From: Paeniglutamicibacter antarcticus
Lineage (GTDB): Bacteria > Actinomycetota > Actinomycetes > Actinomycetales > Micrococcaceae
Assembly: GCF_900010755.1 (NCBI RefSeq)
Contig: NZ_CZJT01000111.1
Coordinates: 1-64,000, forward strand
Direction of reading: 5' to 3'
Length of the DNA: 64,000 nucleotides
Part shown: positions 1 through 7,673 of the stretch, piece after piece
Layout of the letters: each line of letters starts with the position of its first letter
How positions within the stretch are numbered: position 1 is the first letter of the stretch
Notes under the pieces: generated by a model
What the model saw: the letters and a program-made list of their open reading frames with translations, nothing else
What the model was told of the DNA's origin: nothing
Databases searched by the model: none
Position numbers and translations under genes: made by a program

Positions 1-99
1 GTACGACGAGCGCTTCAGCTTGGTTGCCGGCGCCATGATGTTCACCCCGGCCATCGCAGCCCTGGTGATGGTGTTCCTCATCGAACGGGCCCCGGGCAA
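1..99 (+). repeat. 99-bp exact duplicate of an internal piece of the CPBP protease gene
   Basis: Bases 1-99 are identical to bases 286-384, which lie inside the downstream CPBP protease gene. The identity stops at base 100 (aat here, aag in the gene). Read in the protease frame, the copy runs on for six unrelated codons and stops at 119-121 (TGA). The copy reaches the window edge, so its full length is unknown. It could be the tail of a partial tandem duplication of the gene's 5' part, or an assembly artefact at a contig end. Perfect identity argues for a very recent event or an artefact. Confidence 0.95.
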
Positions 100-136
100 T
101 ATCCTCACAAAGATTGACTGACCTGCGCAGAGGTGC

Positions 137-1177
137 GTGGCAGTGTGGAGGATGGAAAAGCTACGCATGCTGGAAGAGAGGGTGCCGGTCGTGGACCAAA
201 ATGCCAGAAGAATTCTTTACTTTGTGATCATCAGCTTCGGGCTTGCCTGGGCGGTGGCGCTGCCCCTGTGGCTGGGCGATGGGCTGTACGACGAGCGCTT
301 CAGCTTGGTTGCCGGCGCCATGATGTTCACCCCGGCCATCGCAGCCCTGGTGATGGTGTTCCTCATCGAACGGGCCCCGGGCAAGGCTGCGGCGTTGGGG
401 CTGTGGCCGCTGAAACCCGCCAAACGCTTCTGGCTGTTCATGGCCCTGGGACTCATCGTTCCGGTTGTTTTGGTGCTGCAGGCCCTGCCGGTGGGTGCGC
501 TGCTTGGCGTGTACCCGGCCGACTTCCAGAACTTCTCCGGCTACCGGCAGATGCTTGAACTCCAGTTGGCGCTTGCCGGGCAGAAAGAACTGCAGATGCC
601 CATCGAAGCGCTCGTTGCTCTCCAATTCGTCAATGTGCTCGTCGGGGCGCTCATCAACCTGGTCCCGGCACTGGGCGAAGAACTTGGCTGGCGCGGTTGG
701 TTGCTGCCCAAGCTCATGCGCTACGGAACCGTTCCGGCCATCATCATCTCCGGGGTGCTCTGGGGTCTGTGGCATGCACCGCTGATCCTGCTGGGTTACA
801 ACTACCCGCTGGCCCCGGGATGGCTCGGCGTCCTCATGATGACCGGCATGTGCATCGTGGTCGGTGCAGTGTTCGGCTGGTTGCGCTTGCGTTCGAATTC
901 GGTCTGGCCCGCAGCGCTGGCCCACGGAACCTTCAATGCGGCCGCGGGCTTCTACGTCATCTTCCTGGCCGCCGGCCAACCCGTTGACACGGTCCACGCA
1001 ACCATCCTGGGCTGGTCCGGATGGATCCTGCCGCTGCTCTTCATTGCCATCCTGCTGGCCGTCAAGCGCTTTGCCCCCTCCAAGCAGCCGGCCCCGGAGG
1101 CCAACCCGTCGTTGTCCACAACCGGCGCTGTTGACCCCGCGGCGCAGGGCAACACCACCCACACTGGGCAGATGTAG
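137..1177 (+). CDS. CPBP family intramembrane glutamic endopeptidase (Abi/Rce1-like)
   Basis: This is a multi-pass membrane protein with about eight hydrophobic segments. The CPBP signature is present: EELGWRGW near residues 181-188 supplies the EExxxR glutamates, HAP near residue 213 a conserved His, and AHGTFNA near residue 256 the HxxxN/F motif. The family covers CAAX-prenyl-type proteases and bacteriocin self-immunity proteins; the substrate cannot be read from sequence. The start is uncertain: GTG at 137, or ATG at 152 or 167, none with a well-spaced Shine-Dalgarno site. The C-terminal 30 residues are polar and low complexity. It ends 39 bases before ssb. Confidence 0.85.
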   Translation: MAVWRMEKLRMLEERVPVVDQNARRILYFVIISFGLAWAVALPLWLGDGLYDERFSLVAGAMMFTPAIAALVMVFLIERAPGKAAALGLWPLKPAKRFWLFMALGLIVPVVLVLQALPVGALLGVYPADFQNFSGYRQMLELQLALAGQKELQMPIEALVALQFVNVLVGALINLVPALGEELGWRGWLLPKLMRYGTVPAIIISGVLWGLWHAPLILLGYNYPLAPGWLGVLMMTGMCIVVGAVFGWLRLRSNSVWPAALAHGTFNAAAGFYVIFLAAGQPVDTVHATILGWSGWILPLLFIAILLAVKRFAPSKQPAPEANPSLSTTGAVDPAAQGNTTHTGQM

Positions 1178-1216
1178 CAAGAAGGCCTTGCCGCAACTGT
1201 TCATTGGAGGGGCACC

Positions 1217-1732
1217 ATGACCGACCACCTGACGATTCGCGGTGTGGTGGGCACCGAACCACGCACCGGCAACGGATCCAGCGGGACCACCATCGCCAAG
1301 TTCCGCCTGGTCACCAACGAACGGCGGCAGGACCCCGAGTCCGGCCAATGGGTGGATGTGCACAGCAACTGGTACACCGTCTCCTGCTTCCGGGCCATGG
1401 CCTCGAACATGCTGGCCAGCCTGCATATGGGCGATCATGTGGTGGTGTACGGCAAGGTGCAACTGCGTGAATTCGACAGGGCGGATGGAACCCGCGGGTT
1501 CAGTGCAGATATCGAGGCCATCTCACTCGGCCACGACCTGCGTTTCGGGGTCAGCACCTTTGACCGCGTGCGCCGCCAGGATCATGACGAAACGCATCCT
1601 GTTTCCCCCCGGGGCAAATCGCGTGGCACCGGCGAGGAATCCGAGACCGGATTTCCGGTGACCGGTTGGCCCGAATCCACGGACGAAGCAGGAGCCGATG
1701 CCGCCGTGGATCCGGAGGCCGACGCCGCCTGA
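1217..1732 (+). CDS. ssb: Single-stranded DNA-binding protein (SSB), probably a secondary paralogue
   Basis: An N-terminal OB-fold of the SSB family spans about residues 1-115 (start MTDHLTIRGVVG, with NWYTVSCFRAMASN and GDHVVVYGKVQLREF in the core). It binds single-stranded DNA during replication, repair or natural transformation. The tail is short and acidic-rich but ends DPEADAA and lacks the hydrophobic acidic tip (DDDIPF-like) that recruits partner proteins in the housekeeping SSB. This suggests a second, SsbB-like copy (inference). A good Shine-Dalgarno sequence, GGAGGGG, precedes ATG 1217. The main ssb next to rpsF/rpsR would lie elsewhere. Confidence 0.85.
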   Translation: MTDHLTIRGVVGTEPRTGNGSSGTTIAKFRLVTNERRQDPESGQWVDVHSNWYTVSCFRAMASNMLASLHMGDHVVVYGKVQLREFDRADGTRGFSADIEAISLGHDLRFGVSTFDRVRRQDHDETHPVSPRGKSRGTGEESETGFPVTGWPESTDEAGADAAVDPEADAA

Positions 1733-1866
1733 AACCGTGGATCGGTGCGCAGGAATACTGCAGGTCGGGGCTCCGGTGCGGGGCCCCGGCAGCCATTGTG
1801 CCCAAGAACATGGCAAACCCGCCGAAACTCAGCGCGGGAAATTGTGAGGAAGGCTCCAACAGGCAC

Positions 1867-1872
1867 TAGCCT
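1867..1872 (+). promoter_or_regulatory. -10 box TAGCCT of ettA, leaderless arrangement
   Basis: TAGCCT is followed by seven bases and then ATG 1880. No Shine-Dalgarno sequence is present. The spacing would put the transcription start at or beside the A of ATG, which is the usual layout of leaderless actinobacterial genes. No clear -35 hexamer is visible. Confidence 0.5.
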
Positions 1873-1879
1873 TGAGAGC

Positions 1880-3562
1880 ATGGCGGAATTCATTTACACG
1901 ATGACCAAGGCTCGCAAGGCCGTTGGCGACAAAGTCATTCTCGACAATGTCAGCATGTCCTTCTACCCGGGTGCAAAAATCGGCGTGGTTGGACCTAACG
2001 GTGCCGGCAAGTCAACGATCCTTAAGATCATGGCGGGGCTCGACACCCCGTCCAACGGTGAGGCACGCCTCAGCGACGGATACAGCGTCGGCATCCTGTT
2101 GCAGGAACCGCCGTTGAACGAAGAAAAGACGGTCCTGGGCAACGTCCAGGAAGGCGTCGGCGAGATCTACGAAAAGATCACGCGCTACAACCAGATCTCC
2201 GAAGAGATGGCACAGGACGGTGCCGACTTCGACGCACTGCTCGAAGAAATGGGCCACCTGCAGGAAGCCATCGATAGCGCCGACGCGTGGGACATCGACT
2301 CCCAGCTCGAGCAGGCAATGGATGCACTTCAGTGCCCGCCGGGAGACTCCGAGGTGTCCCACCTCTCCGGTGGTGAACGCCGCCGCGTCGCCCTGTGTAA
2401 GCTGCTGCTGCAGAAGCCAGACCTGTTGCTCCTCGATGAGCCGACTAACCACCTGGACGCCGAGTCCGTGCAGTGGCTGGAACAGCACCTGCAGGCTTAC
2501 CACGGTGCAGTTCTTGCCGTGACCCACGATAGGTACTTCCTGGACCACGTGGCCCAGTGGATTGCCGAAGTCGACCGCGGACGCTTGATCCCTTACGAGG
2601 GCAACTACTCCACCTACCTGGAGAAGAAGCGCGAGCGCCTCGAGGTGCAGGGCAAGAAGGACCAGAAGCTTGCCAAGCGCCTGAGCGAGGAACTTGAATG
2701 GGTTCGCTCCAACGCCAAGGGACGCCAGGTCAAGTCCAAGGCGCGTCTGGCTCGCTACGAGGAAATGGCTTCGGAGGCCGAGCGCACCCGCAAGCTGGAC
2801 TTCGAAGAAATCCAGATCCCCGCAGGCCCGCGCCTGGGTTCCACGGTCATCGAGGCCAAGAACCTGAAGAAGGGTTACGACGACCGCGTGTTGATCGACA
2901 ACCTCTCCTTCTCGCTGCCGCGCAACGGCATCGTCGGTGTCATCGGACCCAACGGCGTCGGCAAGTCGACCCTGTTCAAGACCATCGTCGGCATGGAGCC
3001 GCTCGATGGCGGCGAGCTGAAGATCGGCGAGACGGTCAAGATTTCCTACGTCGACCAGAACCGTGGCGGCATCGACCCGCTGAAGTCGCTGTGGGAAGTT
3101 GTTTCCGAAGGCAACGACTACATGCACGTCGGCCAGGTCGAGGTTCCCTCGCGTGCCTACGTTTCGGCGTTCGGCTTCAAGGGCCCGGATCAGCAGAAGA
3201 AGGCAGGTGTGCTCTCCGGTGGTGAGCGCAACCGCCTGAACCTGGCACTGACCCTCAAGCAGGGCGGCAACTTGCTGCTCCTCGATGAGCCCACTAACGA
3301 CCTCGACGTCGAAACCTTGTCCTCCCTGGAAAACGCATTGCTCGAATTCCCGGGTTGCGCAGTGGTCGTCTCGCACGACCGTTGGTTCCTTGACCGGGTT
3401 GCCACCCACATCCTGTCCTACGAGGGCACCGATGAGGATCCGGCAAACTGGTACTGGTTCGAGGGCAACTTCGAATCCTACGAGGCCAACAAGATCGAGC
3501 GCATGGGCCCGGAGGCTGCCAAGCCGCACCGCGTCACCCACCGCCGCCTGACCCGCGACTAA
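1880..3562 (+). CDS. ettA: Energy-dependent translational throttle protein EttA (ABC-F ATPase)
   Basis: This is a 560-residue ABC-F protein with two ATPase domains in one chain. The first has Walker A GPNGAGKST near residue 38, signature LSGGERRR and Walker B LLLLDEPTNHLD. The second has Walker A GPNGVGKST near residue 357, signature LSGGERNR and LLLLDEPTNDLD. The linker between them is charged and Lys/Arg-rich. There are no membrane segments. EttA binds the ribosomal E site and gates entry into elongation according to the ATP/ADP ratio. The frame is open upstream to 1745, but homology begins at MAEFIYTMTK, so ATG 1880 is chosen; a -10 box lies seven bases before it. Confidence 0.93.
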   Translation: MAEFIYTMTKARKAVGDKVILDNVSMSFYPGAKIGVVGPNGAGKSTILKIMAGLDTPSNGEARLSDGYSVGILLQEPPLNEEKTVLGNVQEGVGEIYEKITRYNQISEEMAQDGADFDALLEEMGHLQEAIDSADAWDIDSQLEQAMDALQCPPGDSEVSHLSGGERRRVALCKLLLQKPDLLLLDEPTNHLDAESVQWLEQHLQAYHGAVLAVTHDRYFLDHVAQWIAEVDRGRLIPYEGNYSTYLEKKRERLEVQGKKDQKLAKRLSEELEWVRSNAKGRQVKSKARLARYEEMASEAERTRKLDFEEIQIPAGPRLGSTVIEAKNLKKGYDDRVLIDNLSFSLPRNGIVGVIGPNGVGKSTLFKTIVGMEPLDGGELKIGETVKISYVDQNRGGIDPLKSLWEVVSEGNDYMHVGQVEVPSRAYVSAFGFKGPDQQKKAGVLSGGERNRLNLALTLKQGGNLLLLDEPTNDLDVETLSSLENALLEFPGCAVVVSHDRWFLDRVATHILSYEGTDEDPANWYWFEGNFESYEANKIERMGPEAAKPHRVTHRRLTRD

Positions 3563-3570
3563 TACCGGTC

Positions 3571-3624
3571 ACGGCAAAGGCCCTGTTCCACTGGAAAATT
3601 CCAGCGGAACAGGGCCTTTGCCGT
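3571..3624. terminator. Strong bidirectional terminator between ettA and tesB
   Basis: A hairpin pairs 3571-3594 with 3601-3624 over about 24 bp with a single mismatch and a loop of aaaatt. It lies between the convergent ettA and tesB genes and can serve both. There is no long T run on either side. Confidence 0.8.
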
Positions 3625-3669
3625 ACCCGCGAAGGTACTGTACCCAAATGTATTCGGGTGTCGGTGAAG

Positions 3670-4554
3670 TCAGTCCGCGCGGGGCAGGCGCAGCATGCCT
3701 TCCTGGGCGACGGACGCGACCAGCTGGCCGGCGCGGTTGAAGATGCGTCCGGTGCCCAGCCCGCGGGCGCCCGAGGCGCTGGGGGATTCCTGCACGTAGA
3801 GCAGCCATTCATCGACGCGGAACGGGCGATGCCACCACATGGCATGGTCAAGGCTCGCCACGGACATGCCGCGGCTGATCCAGGTCAACCCGTGGGCGCG
3901 CAGGATGGGCTCCAGCAGCGTGTAGTCACTCGCGTAGGCAAGTGCCGCGCGGTGCAGTGCATCGTCGTCGGGCATCGGTGCGGTGGTCTTCATCCAGACA
4001 GCATTCACCGGACGACGGTCGGTGGACTGCTGGAAATACAGCGGTTCACCCACATAGCGGATGTCGAAGGGCCGGTTGAACGCAAACTCCTGGGCCACCG
4101 GGTGATCGATTTCGCCGATCAAATCCGCGGTGGTCGGCAGCGATTCCGGATCCGGAATGCCCTCCGGCATGGTGTCCTGGTGGTCAAGGCCTTCGGACTG
4201 GTCCTGGAAGGAAGCGATCATCGAGAGGATCGGCACGCCGTTTTGGTAGGCGTGCACGCGGCGTGCGGAGAACGAGCGCCCGTCGCGTAGGCGCTGGACG
4301 CCGAAGGTGATGGGCAGCCGGGCGTCGCCTGCACGCAGGAAGTAGCCGTGCATCGAGTGGATCGGGCGGTCCTCCGCAATGGTCTTGTAGGCGGCCATGA
4401 CCGACTGGCCTAGCACCTGTCCGCCAAAGACCCTGTCGCGGGCCTGTGGCGGGGTGTGGCCGACGAAGATGTCCTCGTCGGTGCGGGCTTCGGCATCTCC
4501 CTTGAGGGAGAGTAACTCCAGCAGCATGTCGGTGTTGGTGTGATTGGTGCTCAC
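3670..4554 (-). CDS. tesB: Acyl-CoA thioesterase II
   Basis: A 294-residue TesB-type thioesterase with two hotdog folds, which hydrolyses acyl-CoA to free fatty acid and CoA in the cytoplasm. Family landmarks include RVFGGQVLGQS near residue 41, MHGYFLRAGD near residue 67, the Asp-containing ASDYTLL near residue 182, SLDHAMWWHRPFR and the C-terminal VASVAQEGMLR. The start is set at GTG 4554 because AAGGAG lies seven bases upstream; an in-frame ATG at 4572 would lie upstream of that Shine-Dalgarno sequence. It is transcribed alone and is convergent with ettA. Confidence 0.93.
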   Translation of the reverse strand: MSTNHTNTDMLLELLSLKGDAEARTDEDIFVGHTPPQARDRVFGGQVLGQSVMAAYKTIAEDRPIHSMHGYFLRAGDARLPITFGVQRLRDGRSFSARRVHAYQNGVPILSMIASFQDQSEGLDHQDTMPEGIPDPESLPTTADLIGEIDHPVAQEFAFNRPFDIRYVGEPLYFQQSTDRRPVNAVWMKTTAPMPDDDALHRAALAYASDYTLLEPILRAHGLTWISRGMSVASLDHAMWWHRPFRVDEWLLYVQESPSASGARGLGTGRIFNRAGQLVASVAQEGMLRLPRAD

Positions 4555-4908
4555 GAACGGCTCCTTGCGCAAAAAATGATCTGCTTAGACACTATCGCCC
4601 CTTGGACCCGGATTCCCGAAGATGCCAGCAATTAGTTGGCAAAGGTGAGTTTTCTCCCGCGCCGGGCCCCTGTTTCCCTTCCTGACGGCCACCAACCCGA
4701 TTCCGATACGCGCAACAGGCACCAAATCAGCAGCCTTTCCGTCTGTCTCGGCCGATGTTCCTGTCGCTGGTTCAACACGGTTTGCTTCCGGATCCGGCTC
4801 CCAGCGGGATCTGCCAGGCAGCCAGCCGGGGGAGCGAAGAACGCAAACGTGAACATTCCCACGCAGGCCGACAAGCTGGCGTGCGTGGCGACATGAAAGT
4901 ATGGAGGC
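4555..4908. other. Divergent intergenic region, no gene seen
   Basis: These 354 bases separate tesB (leftward) from the next rightward gene. They hold the tesB Shine-Dalgarno site and presumably both promoters. No convincing paired -35/-10 elements, RNA gene or conserved reading frame could be recognised; the short open frames here have no coding features. Confidence 0.5.
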
Positions 4909-5580
4909 ATGGCCAGTGAAACAGTTGTATTGACAGACCAGGAAACGGTCGCCGACCTCGGCATCTTCTTCGCACGCTCGCGTTCGATCGACGACGGCGC
5001 CATCAGGGTGCATGCGGCCGGCAGCGCGCTGGCGCTCTATGTGCCGGTGCTCTTCCCGGAAAACCTGGGGGATCCCGTCCCCACGATTCTTGGCATGCGC
5101 GCGGTGGCCCTGGAATCCCCGGCCAAGGCCGAGGGAGTGTATGCACTCTCCGCCATGACCGACAGGATCGCACGCATGGGGCATGCACCCTTGGACCTGG
5201 TCATGCCGCCTGCCGAGGTCGCTGCCCCGTGGGCGGGGCGCTCGGTGCCGCGCGGCGGCTGGGAACGGCTGGCCCAGATCCAGGACGACGTGCTCATCGA
5301 GCGCGCCGCCGAGGGCATGAGCGCCGTGGCGCAGGCGCTGCCGGAGAATGCAGGTAAACCGGTGCTGGTGACAGTGCGGTCGCGCATTTGGTCAACCCCG
5401 ATGCAGGACGTGGTGGCCGGACTGGATATGGAGATGCCCCTGGGTATGGCGTTTGGTGCGCAAACCCTCGGTTTCCTGCGCCCGGGCGGAACCTCCGTGC
5501 TGTTCGGATCGGGTCCATGGCTGCGCCTGAGCAGCGCCGGCGGACACATTCTGGCCCGCCAGGGCGGCATCCTGGGCTAA
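4909..5580 (+). CDS. Protein of unknown function, 223 residues
   Basis: I do not recognise a named family. The protein is soluble-looking with no signal peptide or membrane segment. It is Ala/Gly/Val-rich with a single reading frame and codon use like its neighbours. A mid-region stretch, PWAGRSVPRGGWERLAQIQD (about residues 104-123), and a C-terminal Gly-rich FLRPGGTSVLFGSGPWLRLS stretch are the most distinctive parts. GGAGG lies only one base before ATG 4909, too close to be ideal, so the start may be further in. It stands alone between divergent tesB and convergent glbO, so context gives no function. Confidence 0.75.
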   Translation: MASETVVLTDQETVADLGIFFARSRSIDDGAIRVHAAGSALALYVPVLFPENLGDPVPTILGMRAVALESPAKAEGVYALSAMTDRIARMGHAPLDLVMPPAEVAAPWAGRSVPRGGWERLAQIQDDVLIERAAEGMSAVAQALPENAGKPVLVTVRSRIWSTPMQDVVAGLDMEMPLGMAFGAQTLGFLRPGGTSVLFGSGPWLRLSSAGGHILARQGGILG

Positions 5581-5609
5581 TAACGGCCGGGAGCTGCCGT
5601 TACCGGGAA

Positions 5610-6170
5610 CTACTGTGCCGGCGGGTTGTCCGAGGCGTTGATCAACGAATGGGCGGCGCGGTCGAAGTAGTCCCAGAGGGTTTCCTCCTGCAGCGGCGGA
5701 AGCTGCAGCGAATCCAGTGCGTAGCGCATGTGCTTGAGCCACACGTCGCGGTTGTGCGAGTTGATCGTGTACGGGTGGTGCCGCATGCGCAGCCGCGGGT
5801 GTCCGCGGCGCTCACCATAGGTCTTGGGGCCGCCCCAGTACTGCTCAAGGAAAAGCTGCAGGCGCATGGCTGCCGGGCGCAGGTCCTGCTCCGGGTACAT
5901 GGAACGGAACTCTTCGTCCGCGGCCACCGACTCGTAGAACTTTTCCGCCAACTTCGCGAAGGTCTCGCGGCCGCCGACCTGCGCGTAGAACGTGCCCTCG
6001 TAGGCGGCGGGGTCGTGGTCGTCGTTGGGGGAGAGCTTGCCCTCGGGGAGCTGGTTGCTCAGCGAGGCGCCCACCGGACGCAGCTGTCCAACTGGTTCGC
6101 CAAAGCGGGTGCTGCTGGGCAGCAATACCGGTTTGGGGGTCTGGGCGGGGTCCGGCTGGGTGTCGTTCAC
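5610..6170 (-). CDS. glbO: Group II truncated haemoglobin
   Basis: A truncated globin of the trHbO type occupies about residues 60-180 after a 55-residue polar N-terminal extension. Landmarks are FYAQVGGRETFAKLAEKFY (helices A/B), LQLFLEQYWGGPKTY (E helix with the conserved Trp and Gly pair) and RMRHHPYTI, which contains the proximal His region. Such globins bind O2 or NO and are linked to oxidative and nitrosative stress resistance. The start is GTG 6170 with AAGGA about 12 bases upstream. The extension before the globin fold is longer than usual; an internal start is possible. Confidence 0.9.
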   Translation of the reverse strand: MNDTQPDPAQTPKPVLLPSSTRFGEPVGQLRPVGASLSNQLPEGKLSPNDDHDPAAYEGTFYAQVGGRETFAKLAEKFYESVAADEEFRSMYPEQDLRPAAMRLQLFLEQYWGGPKTYGERRGHPRLRMRHHPYTINSHNRDVWLKHMRYALDSLQLPPLQEETLWDYFDRAAHSLINASDNPPAQ

Positions 6171-6317
6171 GATGTACGGGGGTCCTTTCAGCTGCCGGTT
6201 TGCTCCGGCGTGGATCTTCCCATTATCCCCGGTATTCCCCGGAGCTCGTGCTGTCTTTCGCGCAGGGCGTGAGTGGGGCAGGCATCCAGCGGCGCGGCCG
6301 GCTTGCCCGCGGTCCAG

Positions 6318-7001
6318 TCACAGCAGGCGCTTGATCGCCTCACGCAGCGACAGGTTGCTCATCTGGTCCTTGTGACGTTCAATCCAGGACAGCACCCACG
6401 CTGGGTCGGTCTTTCCGTATTGGCGCAAGGACCAACCCAGTGCCTTGCGAATGAAGAACTCCGGGTCGAAAAGGTTGCTTCTCAGTGCGTAATCCAGCAG
6501 GTCGGTGTTGGTCTTTGTGGCTGCGTGCAGTTGCGCGATTATCGACATGCGACGCTTCCACATGAAGGCATCGGTGGCCCACTCACGCAACAGCGGTTCG
6601 ATGATCCCGGGATGGGCGAGCAGCAGCTCGCCGTAGCGGCGCGAAAGTCCGTCGACGATGTCCCACCAGGCGCCCTCGTGGATCATGCGCTCATACAGCG
6701 GCAGGAACCTGAGGTCGCCCTTGGCGCTCTTGTGCGCGCAGAGCTCGCCGGCCGCATACCAATGTTCGCGATGCGTGGCCTGGGTCCACAACTCGGTGGC
6801 CGCTGCAAGCCTTGCCTCGGCGGTGTCCATCCCGAGTTCTGCCGCGAAGTCCTTGGTGAGCTGGCGGACCTGTGGGACGCGCACCCCCAGGAACGGTTGC
6901 AGGGTTTTCATGTAGGCCTGTTGCCCAGCTGCCCGCCCGGGTTCGATGTGGGGGACCAATCGCTCGGTGAGCAGCCCGACCAGGTCGGGGGTGGTGTCCA
7001 C
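6318..7001 (-). CDS. DNA alkylation repair protein (AlkD-like HEAT-repeat glycosylase)
   Basis: A 227-residue all-helical protein of the AlkC/AlkD superfamily. Landmarks are FLGVRVPQVRQLTKDF, the THREHWYAAGEL helix, GAWWDIVDGLS (Trp-Trp-Asp, matching the catalytic region of AlkD) and the C-terminal IRKALGWSLRQYGKTDP. AlkD excises positively charged N3- and N7-alkylated purines. The chosen start GTG 7001 follows the osmC-family stop by two bases, indicating translational coupling; the frame is also open upstream into that gene. No separate Shine-Dalgarno site is visible, so the start is inferred. Confidence 0.85.
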   Translation of the reverse strand: MDTTPDLVGLLTERLVPHIEPGRAAGQQAYMKTLQPFLGVRVPQVRQLTKDFAAELGMDTAEARLAAATELWTQATHREHWYAAGELCAHKSAKGDLRFLPLYERMIHEGAWWDIVDGLSRRYGELLLAHPGIIEPLLREWATDAFMWKRRMSIIAQLHAATKTNTDLLDYALRSNLFDPEFFIRKALGWSLRQYGKTDPAWVLSWIERHKDQMSNLSLREAIKRLL

Positions 7002-7003
7002 GC

Positions 7004-7486
7004 TCAGAGTATGGGGGACACCGGTGCGTGGTGCACCGGGAAGTTCACGCTGCGGGCGATGAAGCACACGGAATTTGCTTCGGCATGCAACGAATCTGCC
7101 AGCGCGCGCTGGGATTCATCGGCAAGTGCCACCCGGGGGTGCAGCATTGCCTCGAGGAATTCGCCGCTGCCGTCTCGGTTCAACCGCAACGTGCCGGTGG
7201 CTGCATCGTCGTAGCCACTCACCACGACTCCGTGCTTCACGGCGACGTGCAGGTAGGAAAGCATGTGGCACTGGCCCAGCGCCGCGAGCAGCAACTGTTC
7301 GGGGTTCCAGCGGTCGCGGTCCCCGTGGAAGGTGGGGTCGGCGGTGCCCGGCAAATCCGGCAGTCCTGGGGCTGAGACCACATGGTCGCGGCCGTAGCCG
7401 CGGTAGCTGGAGGTCCCCTCGCCGCGGTTGCCCGTCCAATGGATGGAAATGCTGTAATTGTGCAGAGCCAGGTTCATGGTTCCCAT
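7004..7486 (-). CDS. OsmC family protein (predicted peroxiredoxin)
   Basis: About 160 residues with the OsmC fold. WNPEQLLLAALGQCHMLSYL (about residues 60-80) carries the first conserved Cys in an LLLAALGQC helix, and the second Cys lies in ANSVCFIARSVNFPV near residue 140. OsmC/Ohr proteins reduce organic hydroperoxides with a Cys pair. An in-frame ATG at 7477 is an alternative start. The gene is directly followed by the alkylation-repair gene, so peroxide detoxification and DNA repair may be co-expressed. Confidence 0.88.
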   Translation of the reverse strand: MGTMNLALHNYSISIHWTGNRGEGTSSYRGYGRDHVVSAPGLPDLPGTADPTFHGDRDRWNPEQLLLAALGQCHMLSYLHVAVKHGVVVSGYDDAATGTLRLNRDGSGEFLEAMLHPRVALADESQRALADSLHAEANSVCFIARSVNFPVHHAPVSPIL

Positions 7487-7673
7487 TCTCTTTCACTCTC
7501 AGCGCACCGGGCAATTCATGACAGGCAGCGCCCGGTTCCTGCCCCAATTTCCTGGCCTCCAACCACCTGACCTCCAACGGCAAGGGCCGTGGCAGGTGCC
7601 GGGAACCACACGCCGGTTGGCATGCAAGTTCCCCGCGCCTGCGCACGGCCCCCGTCAGCGGGTTTCCGGGTTG

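Noticed and set aside
137-1177. CPBP protease as a phage-abortive or bacteriocin immunity module
   Set aside because: No bacteriocin precursor or defence gene is adjacent; only the protease family assignment is supported.
161-1462. 433-codon antisense frame across the CPBP gene and ssb
   Set aside because: Both + strand genes have family motifs and good starts. The antisense translation is His/Gln/Gly-rich, without domains.
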